A DNA stretch of 45,384 nt from Gammaproteobacteria bacterium (GTDB lineage Bacteria > Pseudomonadota > Gammaproteobacteria > Pseudomonadales > Pseudohongiellaceae). A model generated the notes under the pieces. That model had not been told where the DNA came from. It ran no database searches and saw only the letters and a list, made by a program, of their open reading frames with translations. The position numbers and the translations under genes were made by a program. Of this stretch, positions 25,489 through 33,319 are shown piece by piece (positions within the stretch are counted from its first letter, which is position 1; the number at the start of each line of letters is the position of its first letter). Location: assembly GCA_030654835.1 (NCBI GenBank), contig JAURWS010000041.1, positions 1 to 45,384 on the forward strand, given 5' to 3'.

Positions 25489-27231
25489 ATGAAAACCAAC
25501 CACTGGAAGCACCTGCTGTGTACCGCGATGCTGTCATTGCTGGCACTTCCCGCCGCCAATGCTGCTGACCGGATCGGCAACTTTGCTCTGCTGGACACCA
25601 CCGGCGATTTCCACCAGCTCAACAAGTACGGTTATCAGAATGCTGTGGTCATCGTGGCGCAGGCCAATGGCTGCGAAGCGAACTACAATCAGCACCACAA
25701 ATACAAGCTGTTGGAAACCACCTGGAAAGAGCAAGGTGTCACCGTCATGATGCTGAACGTGGCCGGCGAAAGCCGTGATGCAGTCAGGGCCGAAGCACAA
25801 GCCTATGATTACAGCTGGCCAGTGCTGCTCGATAGTTCGCAGCTGGTGACCGAGTCGCTGGGAATTACCCGAGCGGGCGAGATCGTAGTACTTGACCCGG
25901 AGCGTCTGCAGATTCTGTACCGTGGTGGTCTCGATGTGATTCCACGCGATCCCGCTGCTCCATCCGTGACGCATCTGGGTGACGCCATTCAAGTGGCCAT
26001 CGCCGATGGCACCCGCGACGCCGAGACCGTGGTGACACAGCCCGACGGTTGCGACATCAACTTCCCTGCCAGAGAGATGCATGCGTCCAACACGCCAGAC
26101 TACGCCGCTGACATTGCGCCTATCCTGAAAGAGAACTGCGTGAATTGTCACCGTGTCGGCGGTATCGCACCGTTCGCCATGGACAGCCACCAAATGGTGA
26201 TGGGCTGGTCCACCATGATCCGCGAGACCCTGCTGACCAAGCGCATGCCCCCGGCGCAGGTCGACCCGGACATCAACCACTTCTCCAACGCCCGCTACAT
26301 CAGCACCGAGAACCTGCAGACGCTGGTGCACTGGATCGATGCTGGCGCACCACGCGGCGCCTCCACCACTGACCCGCTCGAAGGCTTGACCTTCCAGGAA
26401 GGCTGGGAACTGGGCGAGCCGGATCTGGTGGTCTATGCCGAAGACTTTGTGATTCCCGCCACCGGCGTGATCGAATATCGCTACCCGCTCATCGACCTGC
26501 CCTTCGAGGAAGATGTCTGGGTCAAGGCCGTGCAATTCGTCCCGACCGAGCGTTCCGTGGTTCACCACATGATCGCCAGTGTTGTCGAGCCACAGTACAG
26601 CCGCGAGATGGATGCCAGCGAGCGTGGCGAAGTGCGTTTCCTGGAAGGTTATGCTCCCGGCAAGGAACAGGCGACTGTGTTCCCGGAAGGCACCGGTGTA
26701 TTCATTCCGAAGGGCTACAAGATCCGTCTGGACTCCCACTACACCACCATGGGCCGCGAGGTGCGCGACCATACAGCCATCGGGATTTACCTCTCCGACG
26801 AAGTGCCGGAGCATGAGTTCCGCACCTACCGTCTGTCTCATGAAGGCAGAAGCCTGGTGATTCCGCCTGGTGTGAAAGACCACCGCATGTATGCCAGTTA
26901 TGTGTTCAATAAAGAAGTCACCATGTACGCATTCCGTCCGCACATGCACACGCGTGGCAAGGAAATGCGCTTCAAAGTGGTCTACCCGGACAACACCACT
27001 GCTGACCTGCTCAACGTGGCGAACTACAACTTCGGCTGGCAGCCTACGTATCGTCTGACCGAACCAATGGTGTTGCCAGCGGGTTCACGCGTCATGATCG
27101 ACGGCGCCTTCGACAACTCCGAGTACAACCCCGGCGCATGGGACCCGACAGAGGTTTCCAACGGCGGCGAGCAGACCTGGGATGAGATGTTCGCGGGCTA
27201 CCTGACCTACACTTACAACGAAGAGATGTAA
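25489..27231 (+). CDS. Secreted redoxin / cytochrome c / PHM-like copper monooxygenase fusion
   Basis: A 580-residue periplasmic three-part protein. Signal peptide 1 to about 26 (AANAAD); a thioredoxin-fold redoxin domain at about 27-175 with a single Cys62 in NGCEAN and no CxxC; a heme domain with CVNCH at 217-221; then a copper type II monooxygenase pair. Copper ligands visible by comparison with PHM are His359-His360 (VVHHMI), His417 (DSHYTT), His485 and His487 (RPHMH) and Met567 (TWDEM). FDNSEYNPGAW is the Cu2_monoox_C loop. It is a distant relative of the pair at 14-17 kb, sharing heme and copper domains but adding the redoxin. ATG 25489 follows AAGGAGACCCTC. Substrate unknown. Confidence 0.82.
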   Translation: MKTNHWKHLLCTAMLSLLALPAANAADRIGNFALLDTTGDFHQLNKYGYQNAVVIVAQANGCEANYNQHHKYKLLETTWKEQGVTVMMLNVAGESRDAVRAEAQAYDYSWPVLLDSSQLVTESLGITRAGEIVVLDPERLQILYRGGLDVIPRDPAAPSVTHLGDAIQVAIADGTRDAETVVTQPDGCDINFPAREMHASNTPDYAADIAPILKENCVNCHRVGGIAPFAMDSHQMVMGWSTMIRETLLTKRMPPAQVDPDINHFSNARYISTENLQTLVHWIDAGAPRGASTTDPLEGLTFQEGWELGEPDLVVYAEDFVIPATGVIEYRYPLIDLPFEEDVWVKAVQFVPTERSVVHHMIASVVEPQYSREMDASERGEVRFLEGYAPGKEQATVFPEGTGVFIPKGYKIRLDSHYTTMGREVRDHTAIGIYLSDEVPEHEFRTYRLSHEGRSLVIPPGVKDHRMYASYVFNKEVTMYAFRPHMHTRGKEMRFKVVYPDNTTADLLNVANYNFGWQPTYRLTEPMVLPAGSRVMIDGAFDNSEYNPGAWDPTEVSNGGEQTWDEMFAGYLTYTYNEEM

Positions 27232-27267
27232 GCCAAGCTCAGGAGCTGTTGCCGTGTAAACGATCAA

Positions 27268-27306
27268 ACAAAAGGGCCAGTGCAGAGATGCGCTGGCCCT
27301 TTTGTT
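27268..27306. terminator. Bidirectional intrinsic terminator
   Basis: Stem agggccag/ctggccct with a short loop, preceded by aaacaaaa and followed by ttttgtttt. It lies between the copper monooxygenase gene and the convergent sulfur operon. Confidence 0.85.
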
Positions 27307-27329
27307 TTCTGTCTAAAAAGAATTGCGGA

Positions 27330-27524
27330 TCAGGGTTGGGTGCAGTGCGCGCCACTGGGCGCCTGACCCGAACCGACAGCGATCAGGGGCGGCGCATTGA
27401 AGGGGTTGATCGGCGTGGACTCGGCGTTGTCGACTATCAGCAGCACCAGGATGAAACCGAGCGCCAGCATGCCGACGACAGGCCGACCGGGAAGCTGCCC
27501 TTGCAGTTTGATGGGATCATTCAT
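27330..27524 (-). CDS. Small single-pass membrane protein downstream of the thiosulfate transporter
   Basis: A 64-residue protein with one predicted transmembrane helix (about 17-32, VVGMLALGFILVLLIV) and a polar C-terminal tail ending SGAHCTQP with a single Cys. The ATG at 27524 lies inside the 3' end of the YeeE gene (8-bp overlap), the third position in a rhodanese-YeeE-small protein operon. I do not recognise the family. Position and topology suggest an accessory subunit of the transporter; the lone Cys could take part in sulfur handling, but this is a guess. Confidence 0.65.
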   Translation of the reverse strand: MNDPIKLQGQLPGRPVVGMLALGFILVLLIVDNAESTPINPFNAPPLIAVGSGQAPSGAHCTQP

Positions 27525-28668
27525 AGCCACTGCCTCCAGCCGCAGTCTTGATAGCATTGCTTGAAATCAACAGACGTGGCCGCAATCGCAGCCCCACACA
27601 AGAACCACCAAACGCCGCGACAAACCACACCCAGCCATGCACGCTGCCGGTGGAGACGCCACTGAAGAAGGCGCCGACATTGCAGCCCAGCGCCACTCGG
27701 GCGCTGTAGCCCATGATGACTCCCGCCACCAGGACCACAGCCCAGCTGCTGGCACTGAGCGCCGCGATCTGCGGGTCGGGATTGTGCTTCCAGCGCATTG
27801 CCAGAAACGCACCGGCCAGCAGGCCGATATTGGTCAACGAGGTGACGTCCGTCAGCAGACTCTGCTGTAGACGCAGCGCATGGGCAGGCGCAGACCAGAA
27901 TGTGGTCGCAGCCACCTCCATCCCTGCGGCTTGCGCAAACTTGGCCCCCCACAGCCCCAGACCGTAGACCACGCCCCAGGACTGACCGGCGATGACGAGA
28001 TTGAGCGACGCGAACACTGCAATCAGCAATGCCGCCACCCAGAGTCGCCTGGGAATACGGCGCTTGTCCGGTGCCGCTTTCATGTACACCACAGCGCCCA
28101 ATCCTGCCAGACCGGCCAGTGTCACGCCCAGTCCGGCGCCTTCCCCGAAGAGGCCCTGCAAGGTATACACAGGCAGGCTGCCCAGCCCCGTCCACCACGG
28201 CAGGTGCAGCGTGCCGAAGAAGCTGCCGGCGATGAAGCCGAACAGTGCGATGAGCGCGAGAAGATTACCGCTGCCGGCATTGACGAGAGTGCCAGAGCCA
28301 CAACCCATGACGATCTGCATCATGACGCCGAACACGAAGGCCGCAGCTATCATGGCGAAGCCGACGGGCGCATGTGCACCGCTCAATTCATCTGGAAAAC
28401 TGGCAAGGAGAGGAAAGGCAACGAGTGCGGCGAGCCCGATGGCCACAAACTGCGCTAGCAATCCACGACCATCACGCTCGGTGACCATCACCCGCCAGGG
28501 ACCTGCGAAGCCGAAGCGCAGGCCTTCCAGCACCAGCCCCAGACCGAGTCCGACCAGCATCAGGAGGGCAGCGCGCGGCCCGGCGGTGACAAAACTGCCC
28601 AGCACCAGCAACAAGCCCAGCAATACCAAGCCAGTACGACGAACGGGAATCGGCAACGAGGCGCTCAT
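27517..28668 (-). CDS. YeeE/YedE family thiosulfate transporter (TsuA-like)
   Basis: A 383-residue polytopic membrane protein with about ten hydrophobic helices and two internal halves. The YeeE/TsuA cysteines are seen in IVMGCGSGTL (Cys123) and VALGCNVGAFFSG (Cys329); in characterised TsuA such cysteines relay thiosulfate through the pore by hydrogen bonding (family knowledge). It begins three bases after the stop of a secreted sulfurtransferase and overlaps a small membrane protein gene, so thiosulfate or a related sulfur species is the likely cargo. Direction of transport is inferred as import. Confidence 0.88.
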   Translation of the reverse strand: MSASLPIPVRRTGLVLLGLLLVLGSFVTAGPRAALLMLVGLGLGLVLEGLRFGFAGPWRVMVTERDGRGLLAQFVAIGLAALVAFPLLASFPDELSGAHAPVGFAMIAAAFVFGVMMQIVMGCGSGTLVNAGSGNLLALIALFGFIAGSFFGTLHLPWWTGLGSLPVYTLQGLFGEGAGLGVTLAGLAGLGAVVYMKAAPDKRRIPRRLWVAALLIAVFASLNLVIAGQSWGVVYGLGLWGAKFAQAAGMEVAATTFWSAPAHALRLQQSLLTDVTSLTNIGLLAGAFLAMRWKHNPDPQIAALSASSWAVVLVAGVIMGYSARVALGCNVGAFFSGVSTGSVHGWVWFVAAFGGSCVGLRLRPRLLISSNAIKTAAGGSGYE

Positions 28669-28671
28669 CGA

Positions 28672-29646
28672 TCAGGACCCCAGCAGTTCACTGAACCAGC
28701 CCTTGGTCATGTCCCAGTAAATCTTGACGCGGCTGGGCTGGTTATCCATGGGGCGATCGGTCAGTGACCATTCGGCCATGCTCTCGGCGTACAAGCGGGT
28801 ATTGGGGACCCCTTGCAGTTCGCTGAGGACGAACCAGTTGACGGAGGCCTGATGCCCGGTATTGCAGAAGGACACGGTCAGTGGAGCTTCTTGCACCGGG
28901 TAGCTGGAGAGGATGCTGCTCATCTGGGGCAACTCCTTCATGCGATTGCCGTCGAACCAGGATTCGAAATTCAGGTTGCCTGCACCATGGATCGTACCGG
29001 GACGACCTGCCGAGGACTGCAGGCCTTTGAAAAAGCCGTCCGGGCGCGCGTCGATGAGGCGCGCGCTGCCTTCGCTGACCAACGTCTCTACTTCCGCAGT
29101 GGTCACACGCCACTTGTCGCTCCACTGTGGCACGAAAGTGGAGGGGGCAATCTGATCGGCGACGCTGCTGATCGGCAGGCCAGCCTCTGTCCAGGCGGCG
29201 AAGCCACCGTTGACGACGGCCAAGTCAGTGATGCCCAGAGATTTCAGTGTCCAGTACACGCGGGTCGCGGAGCCCATGTCGGCGGGGTTCGTCCCCTGAT
29301 GCACAATGGCGACGGGCGTATCGGCACGGATGCCGAGGCTCTGCACGAGTGCGGTGAGCTTCTCCAAGGCAGGCAGTGAACCGGGATTTGCCTGCGGACC
29401 GCGCCACTGTGGATATGGAGCATTGGCAGCACCGGGTATGTGGCTGGCGGCGAAGTCACCCGTCACATGAATCACGCGCACAGAGCGGGAGCCGCCCATG
29501 ATGGTCGCGAGCTCTGCTGGTTCGAGCAAGGGCTCCCAGCCCGGAGGAGCGGCGTGCACCATCAGTGGCAAACTGGAGAGAAGCAGGCCCGCTGTCAGCA
29601 GCTTGCGGAACAGATAACCGAGGCGAATTCGTATTGAGTTGAACAT
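28672..29646 (-). CDS. Secreted tandem-rhodanese thiosulfate sulfurtransferase
   Basis: A 324-residue periplasmic protein: signal peptide to about residue 32 (LMVHAAP), an N-terminal rhodanese domain (about 38-165) with no active Cys (VAIVHQGTNPAD at the loop position) and a C-terminal rhodanese domain with the active loop CNTGHQAS, Cys261. It should transfer sulfane sulfur from thiosulfate to an acceptor. It leads the operon with the YeeE-type transporter three bases downstream, which suggests processing of sulfur compounds at the outer face of the transporter. ATG 29646 is preceded by a gaagaggtg-like site. Confidence 0.9.
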   Translation of the reverse strand: MFNSIRIRLGYLFRKLLTAGLLLSSLPLMVHAAPPGWEPLLEPAELATIMGGSRSVRVIHVTGDFAASHIPGAANAPYPQWRGPQANPGSLPALEKLTALVQSLGIRADTPVAIVHQGTNPADMGSATRVYWTLKSLGITDLAVVNGGFAAWTEAGLPISSVADQIAPSTFVPQWSDKWRVTTAEVETLVSEGSARLIDARPDGFFKGLQSSAGRPGTIHGAGNLNFESWFDGNRMKELPQMSSILSSYPVQEAPLTVSFCNTGHQASVNWFVLSELQGVPNTRLYAESMAEWSLTDRPMDNQPSRVKIYWDMTKGWFSELLGS

Positions 29647-29701
29647 GGGTGTTTTACACCTCTTCAGGTTGGAGTTCGTAATTATGTGCGCCTTTTGTAT
29701 C

Positions 29702-29726
29702 GTGGGAGCGGGCCTGCCCGCGATTG
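29702..29726. repeat. Single REP-like unit flanked by an imperfect direct repeat
   Basis: One REP unit (gtgggagcgggcctgcccgc then gattg) of the same class as 7355-7420. On both sides lies an imperfect copy of a roughly 22-base sequence (tatgtgcgccttttgtatc ending at 29701, and tatgtgccttgtgtatc ending at 29761), as if the unit had been inserted with or between duplicated target sequence. Confidence 0.7.
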
Positions 29727-29876
29727 ACTTTCAGATGGTCGTTATATGTGCCTTGTGTATCACAGTCCTCGCCCGATGAGAATGCACGCGCACAAACAAA
29801 TCCCCCGTGCCTGCTATGATCACCTCTAGGATCACACCCAGGATGACACCAGACATTGCCATGACGAGAGGCACAA

Positions 29877-30362
29877 ATGATCAGACCCGCCCGCCACGAT
29901 GACGCTCAGCGCATCACTGACATCTACAACCACTACATCCTCAACAGCACGATCACCTTCGAAGAGGCGGCCGTGTCACCCATGGAGATATCCGCACGAC
30001 TGCAGGCGATCGAATCCCGTGGCCTGCCCTGGCTGGTCACCGAAGAAGATGGCGTCGTCATGGGTTTCGCCTACGTCAGCACCTGGAAGGCCCGACCCGC
30101 CTACCGCTTCACCGTCGAGGTCACCATCTACCTCGCCCACGACGCCACTTCCTCCGGCCGTGGGTCGGACCTGTATAAGTCATTGTTTAATAAGCTACGT
30201 GCCCTTCCGGTGCATGCGGCAGTAGCCTGCATAGCCTTGCCAAACCTGCATAGCGTCGCCTTGCACGAGAAATTTGGCATGAAAAAGGTGGCCCATTTCA
30301 GCGAAGTAGGCTTCAAATTCGACCGCTGGCTGGACGTGGGGTATTGGCAGGTCAATCTGTGA
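29877..30362 (+). CDS. GNAT acetyltransferase, phosphinothricin/methionine-sulfone type
   Basis: A 161-residue GNAT enzyme transferring acetyl from acetyl-CoA to an amine. It begins MIRPARHDDAQRITDIYNHY, contains TFEEAAVSP, then VMGFAYVSTWKARPAYRFTVEVTIYLA and the C-terminal FGMKKVAHFSEVGFKFDRWLDVGYWQ, the pattern of the phosphinothricin and methionine sulfoximine/sulfone acetyltransferases. The acetyl-CoA loop is altered: where homologues have roughly QGRGIGSALL the protein has SSGRGSDLY, apparently lacking two or three residues, so activity may be weakened. ATG 29877 follows gagaggcacaa. Single gene, ending in a palindromic element. Confidence 0.85.
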   Translation: MIRPARHDDAQRITDIYNHYILNSTITFEEAAVSPMEISARLQAIESRGLPWLVTEEDGVVMGFAYVSTWKARPAYRFTVEVTIYLAHDATSSGRGSDLYKSLFNKLRALPVHAAVACIALPNLHSVALHEKFGMKKVAHFSEVGFKFDRWLDVGYWQVNL

Positions 30363-30447
30363 ATTTGTAAATTTGGGGTCAGAGTAAAAATACAGGCTGT
30401 ATTTTTACTCTGACCCCAAATTTACTGACCCCAAATTTACAAATTTC
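30361..30447. repeat. Nested palindrome of the GGGGTCAGAGTA class between convergent genes
   Basis: The inner hairpin (30369-30423) matches the 8389-8432 element, with arms aaatttggggtcagagtaaa and the inverse around a short loop. A second inverted copy of the outer arm (ctgaccccaaatttacaaat, 30426-30445) follows, so a larger stem with aatttgtaaatttggggtca at 30362 can also form. It overlaps the 3' ends of both convergent genes and probably acts as a two-way terminator. Confidence 0.8.
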
Positions 30448-31658
30448 TAACGGGGGCCGTTCAGGCGGATGAATTTCTGCACACGGTGGCCAGTCTGCAC
30501 TTCACCGGTAAACAGGTTGCCGTTCGAGTCGAAGTCCATGTTGTGCAGCCAGTCGAACTGGCCGGGTTGACGACCCCCGGTGCCCCATGAGTACACGGGC
30601 TCCAGAGTCTGACGATCCAGAGTCCACACCACATTGTTGGTGCCGTCCGGCACGTACACGAAGCGCTGCTCGGTATCTAGCGGATCGAACTCCATCTCCC
30701 AGGTCGAGCCAGGACCATAAGTCTGCGGACGCAGAATGCTCTCACTCACGTAAGTACCGTCCTTCTGGAAAACCTGAATCCGGTTGCTGGGGCGGTCGCT
30801 GACATACACCAGACCATCATTGGCGATTGCCACCCCATGCACCGGAGTACGCCAGGTTCGGCTCGGCGCTGCATTCGGATCCCATAGCCCGGGGTTATCA
30901 TCGGTAGGACGCTCGCCGTAGGCACCCCAATGACGCTTGTACGCACCGGTGTCGGCATCAAACACGATCAAGCGGCGATTGCCGTAACCATCAGCCACAT
31001 ACAGCTCATCGGTCGTGGGGTCCACTTCCATCACCGCAGAACGGTTCACGGAATCGGTATCGTTGCTGCCCTCGTTCATGCCAACGCCACCAATGGTCAT
31101 GACCAGTTCGCCTTCCTTGGTGAATTTGTGGATCATGTGGTCGTCGGTACCATTGCCGCCCACCCAGACGAAGCCTTTGTAGTCCACATGGATGCCGTGT
31201 TCACTGTTGAACCAGGGATAGGCATTGGTTGCGCTGGCGCCCCACGCATGAATCACTTCTCCCGCAGGGTTGAAAGCCAGAACCGCCGGTGCAGTGGTGC
31301 AGCACTCGGCCTGCAGGACAGCGTGTCCCCAGGTCTGATCGCGAACAGTCTGCAATGGGGTAGAACCGGCGTTGGTGCTTTGCACGGTCCAGGGACGATG
31401 AATGATCCAGACATTGTTGTCGGCATCCACGGCGGTACCGGCCACCTGTCCGATGATCCAGTTGTTCGGCAGCGGCTTCGGCCAGAATGGATCGACGGCG
31501 AACTGCGCCACGCCTTCCGGCACTTCGGGACCGGATGCGTCTTCCGGCATATAAGGAACGGTGAGCGTCTGCGCCATGGCAGTCGTGTGCAGTGCAGCCA
31601 TGACCAACAGGCATCCGCCTGCTGTGACCGTCCGCGCGTGTCTGATGAGCTTTTTCAT
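30447..31658 (-). CDS. Secreted NHL-repeat beta-propeller, amidating-lyase (PAL)-like
   Basis: A 403-residue exported protein: signal peptide 1 to about 30 (TTAMAQT), then six NHL-type blades, e.g. GTAVDADNNVWIIHRP, EHGIHVDYKGFVWVGGNG, ELYVADGYGNRRLIVFDADTG, GLVYVSDRPSNRIQVFQKDG and FDSNGNLFTGEVQTGHRVQKF. The Cys pair in QAECCTTAPAVL is conserved in relatives as I remember them. The fold and repeat sequence resemble the peptidyl-hydroxyglycine alpha-amidating lyase half of eukaryotic PAM. The ATG at 31658 is preferred to a GTG at 31670 because the GTG overlaps the AAGGAG ribosome site. It may partner the PHM-like enzymes in this window; only the fold supports that. Confidence 0.8.
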   Translation of the reverse strand: MKKLIRHARTVTAGGCLLVMAALHTTAMAQTLTVPYMPEDASGPEVPEGVAQFAVDPFWPKPLPNNWIIGQVAGTAVDADNNVWIIHRPWTVQSTNAGSTPLQTVRDQTWGHAVLQAECCTTAPAVLAFNPAGEVIHAWGASATNAYPWFNSEHGIHVDYKGFVWVGGNGTDDHMIHKFTKEGELVMTIGGVGMNEGSNDTDSVNRSAVMEVDPTTDELYVADGYGNRRLIVFDADTGAYKRHWGAYGERPTDDNPGLWDPNAAPSRTWRTPVHGVAIANDGLVYVSDRPSNRIQVFQKDGTYVSESILRPQTYGPGSTWEMEFDPLDTEQRFVYVPDGTNNVVWTLDRQTLEPVYSWGTGGRQPGQFDWLHNMDFDSNGNLFTGEVQTGHRVQKFIRLNGPR

Positions 31659-31946
31659 TGTTGTTATCACTCCTTTCTTATTTTAGACAGCGATTTAGAT
31701 AGCGGTTGAGGGGATAGCGTCAGGGAGTGTAAGGAGCTTGCCTGCAGATGTCCATTGACCGGTGGACTGTCAGTTCTAATACTCCACACGCGCGGGAACC
31801 TTTAGCAGTAACTTGCGTTTATATCTTCAAGAGTCATCCATTTACTGTACGAGGCATCTGCCATCGAAATCGAGCTTCTACTCAAAGCCTGCCGCCGCCA
31901 TGACCCGCTGGCGTGGGAAGCTCTCGTCAGACACTTTCAGGACCGG

Positions 31947-32492
31947 GTGTACGCGCTGTGCTGTTGCTATCTGCACAATAGCGCCGAAGCCGAAGAAGTG
32001 GCGCAAGAGACATTCGTGCAGGTGTTTCGCAACCTGGCACAGTTCAGCGGGCCAGCTGCCGGACTGACACCCTGGCTGCTCACCATCACCCGTCACTGCT
32101 GCATCGATCGCCAACGTCACAACGGTGCGCGAATCTCCACGCAGTCCCTCAGCGACACCGCTGCACAACAGACCAACACAGATGACGCTGAGGACGAAGA
32201 CGCACCGTGGCATTCCAGTGAACTCTCGCCGGAACAGGCACTGGCCAGCCAGCAGGAAACTCGTCTGCTCTACCGGGCACTGCAGCAGACCAGCCCCGAG
32301 ACGCGGGATCTGATTCTGTTGAAAGACATTCACGGGTTGAAGATCGAGGAAGTGGCGCACATTCTGGACCTGCCGGTGGGCACGGTGAAATCGAAATGGC
32401 ATCGCGCCAAACTGGAACTGGCGCAGACAATTGTGCAACTGAGCGCCCCCGGCCAACCGACCGCGCCGCTGCCTGAGGGGGCTGCATCATGA
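31947..32492 (+). CDS. ECF-family RNA polymerase sigma factor (start uncertain)
   Basis: Sigma-70 family factor of the ECF class. Region 2 is visible in HNSAEAEEVAQETFVQVFRNLAQF and region 4 in SPETRDLILLKDIHGLKIEEVAHILDLPVGTVKSKWHRAKLEL. The first ordinary start codon is GTG 31947 (181 residues), but it cuts into region 2.1. In frame upstream the sequence continues with typical sigma residues (LLLKACRRHDPLAWEALVRH, then FQDR) back to about 31845, with no ATG, GTG or TTG before the stop at 31809; CTG 31845 is the only near-cognate candidate. The ORF overlaps the next gene by four bases (ATGA), the usual sigma/anti-sigma coupling. Confidence 0.85.
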   Translation: MYALCCCYLHNSAEAEEVAQETFVQVFRNLAQFSGPAAGLTPWLLTITRHCCIDRQRHNGARISTQSLSDTAAQQTNTDDAEDEDAPWHSSELSPEQALASQQETRLLYRALQQTSPETRDLILLKDIHGLKIEEVAHILDLPVGTVKSKWHRAKLELAQTIVQLSAPGQPTAPLPEGAAS

Positions 32493-33319
32493 GCGAGCAT
32501 CACACTCCTGATCACACTCCCCATCACACCCCCAATCCCGGTCCCACTCCGCCGCCGACCTTCACGCGCGCCGTGCTGGACAGATTGCAACTCGACCCGT
32601 GCATGGCCGCTCTGGAGCAACTGCTGGAAGAACCCGGGGTGGAAGCGGCGCCTCAAAACTCCCAGATGCCACGACCACTGATCGCGCAGCATCTGCAGCA
32701 CTGCGAGTCGTGCCGCACTCTGCGGGCGGCACTGCTGCTGAGCCAGAACGGTTTGCCCGCGCTGCGCACCCGCCCGGCACCCGCCGAACTTCGTCAGCGC
32801 ATCCTGCTCCAGACCACTGGTCGCGCCGCGCCGCAACACCAACGCCAACTGTCGCGGCTGCAGAGCTGGCTGTTGCGCCCCCGTTTTGCACTGGAGAGTG
32901 CCTATCTCGGCAGCCTGCTGTTCGTCCTCGTCTTCGGCCTGCCCGTCAGCAATGCCATCGACCTGCAGCGCATGGAACAGTTCACGACGCGGCTTGCGGA
33001 CCCGCTGCGCCTCAACTCTGCACATCTTGAACAGCATCTTGAACAGCAACTTGAACAGCAGATGGATCAACAGCTGGAGCGCTTGCAACAGTTGATGCAG
33101 CAAGGCGACATCGCTCGGCGTGAAAACCTCTCGCTGCTGGAACGCGCCTACCAGAATAGCCGTGAGCAATGGAGCCGGCTGACACAGGACACCAGGCTCT
33201 GGTTGCAGCAGCGCAGCGACACATTGCTCGACAGCATCAAACCCGATGCAGAGACACCCTTACCCTTACCCTTACCCTTACCCTCATCATCATCAGACCA
33301 ACCAGGAGCACCACGATGA
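32489..33319 (+). CDS. Membrane anti-sigma factor candidate with HxxxCxxC zinc motif
   Basis: A 276-residue protein. A His/Pro-rich N-terminus (HHTPDHTPHHTP) leads to a zinc-binding anti-sigma motif, His68, Cys72 and Cys75 in HLQHCESC, a transmembrane helix at about 131-156 (ALESAYLGSLLFVLVFGLPV), then a Gln/Glu-rich coiled coil (LEQHLEQQLEQQMDQQLERL) in the periplasm and a Leu-Pro repeat tail from a DNA hexamer repeat. The ZAS-type motif and four-base overlap with the sigma gene support an anti-sigma role; the coiled coil could be the sensor. Its stop overlaps the next start (ATGA). Function is inferred from order and motif. Confidence 0.75.
   Translation: MSEHHTPDHTPHHTPNPGPTPPPTFTRAVLDRLQLDPCMAALEQLLEEPGVEAAPQNSQMPRPLIAQHLQHCESCRTLRAALLLSQNGLPALRTRPAPAELRQRILLQTTGRAAPQHQRQLSRLQSWLLRPRFALESAYLGSLLFVLVFGLPVSNAIDLQRMEQFTTRLADPLRLNSAHLEQHLEQQLEQQMDQQLERLQQLMQQGDIARRENLSLLERAYQNSREQWSRLTQDTRLWLQQRSDTLLDSIKPDAETPLPLPLPLPSSSSDQPGAPR
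33256..33285 (+). repeat. ACCCTT hexamer repeat (four full units) in the anti-sigma gene
   Basis: Four consecutive accctt units plus a partial fifth, encoding alternating Leu and Pro, followed directly by four tca (Ser) triplets. Copy-number change would be in frame, so only the length of the tail before the ATGA junction would vary. Confidence 0.85.

Noticed and set aside
25534-26949. A 471-codon frame opposite the redoxin-heme-copper gene
   Set aside because: Antisense shadow; the plus strand has signal peptide, heme and copper motifs.
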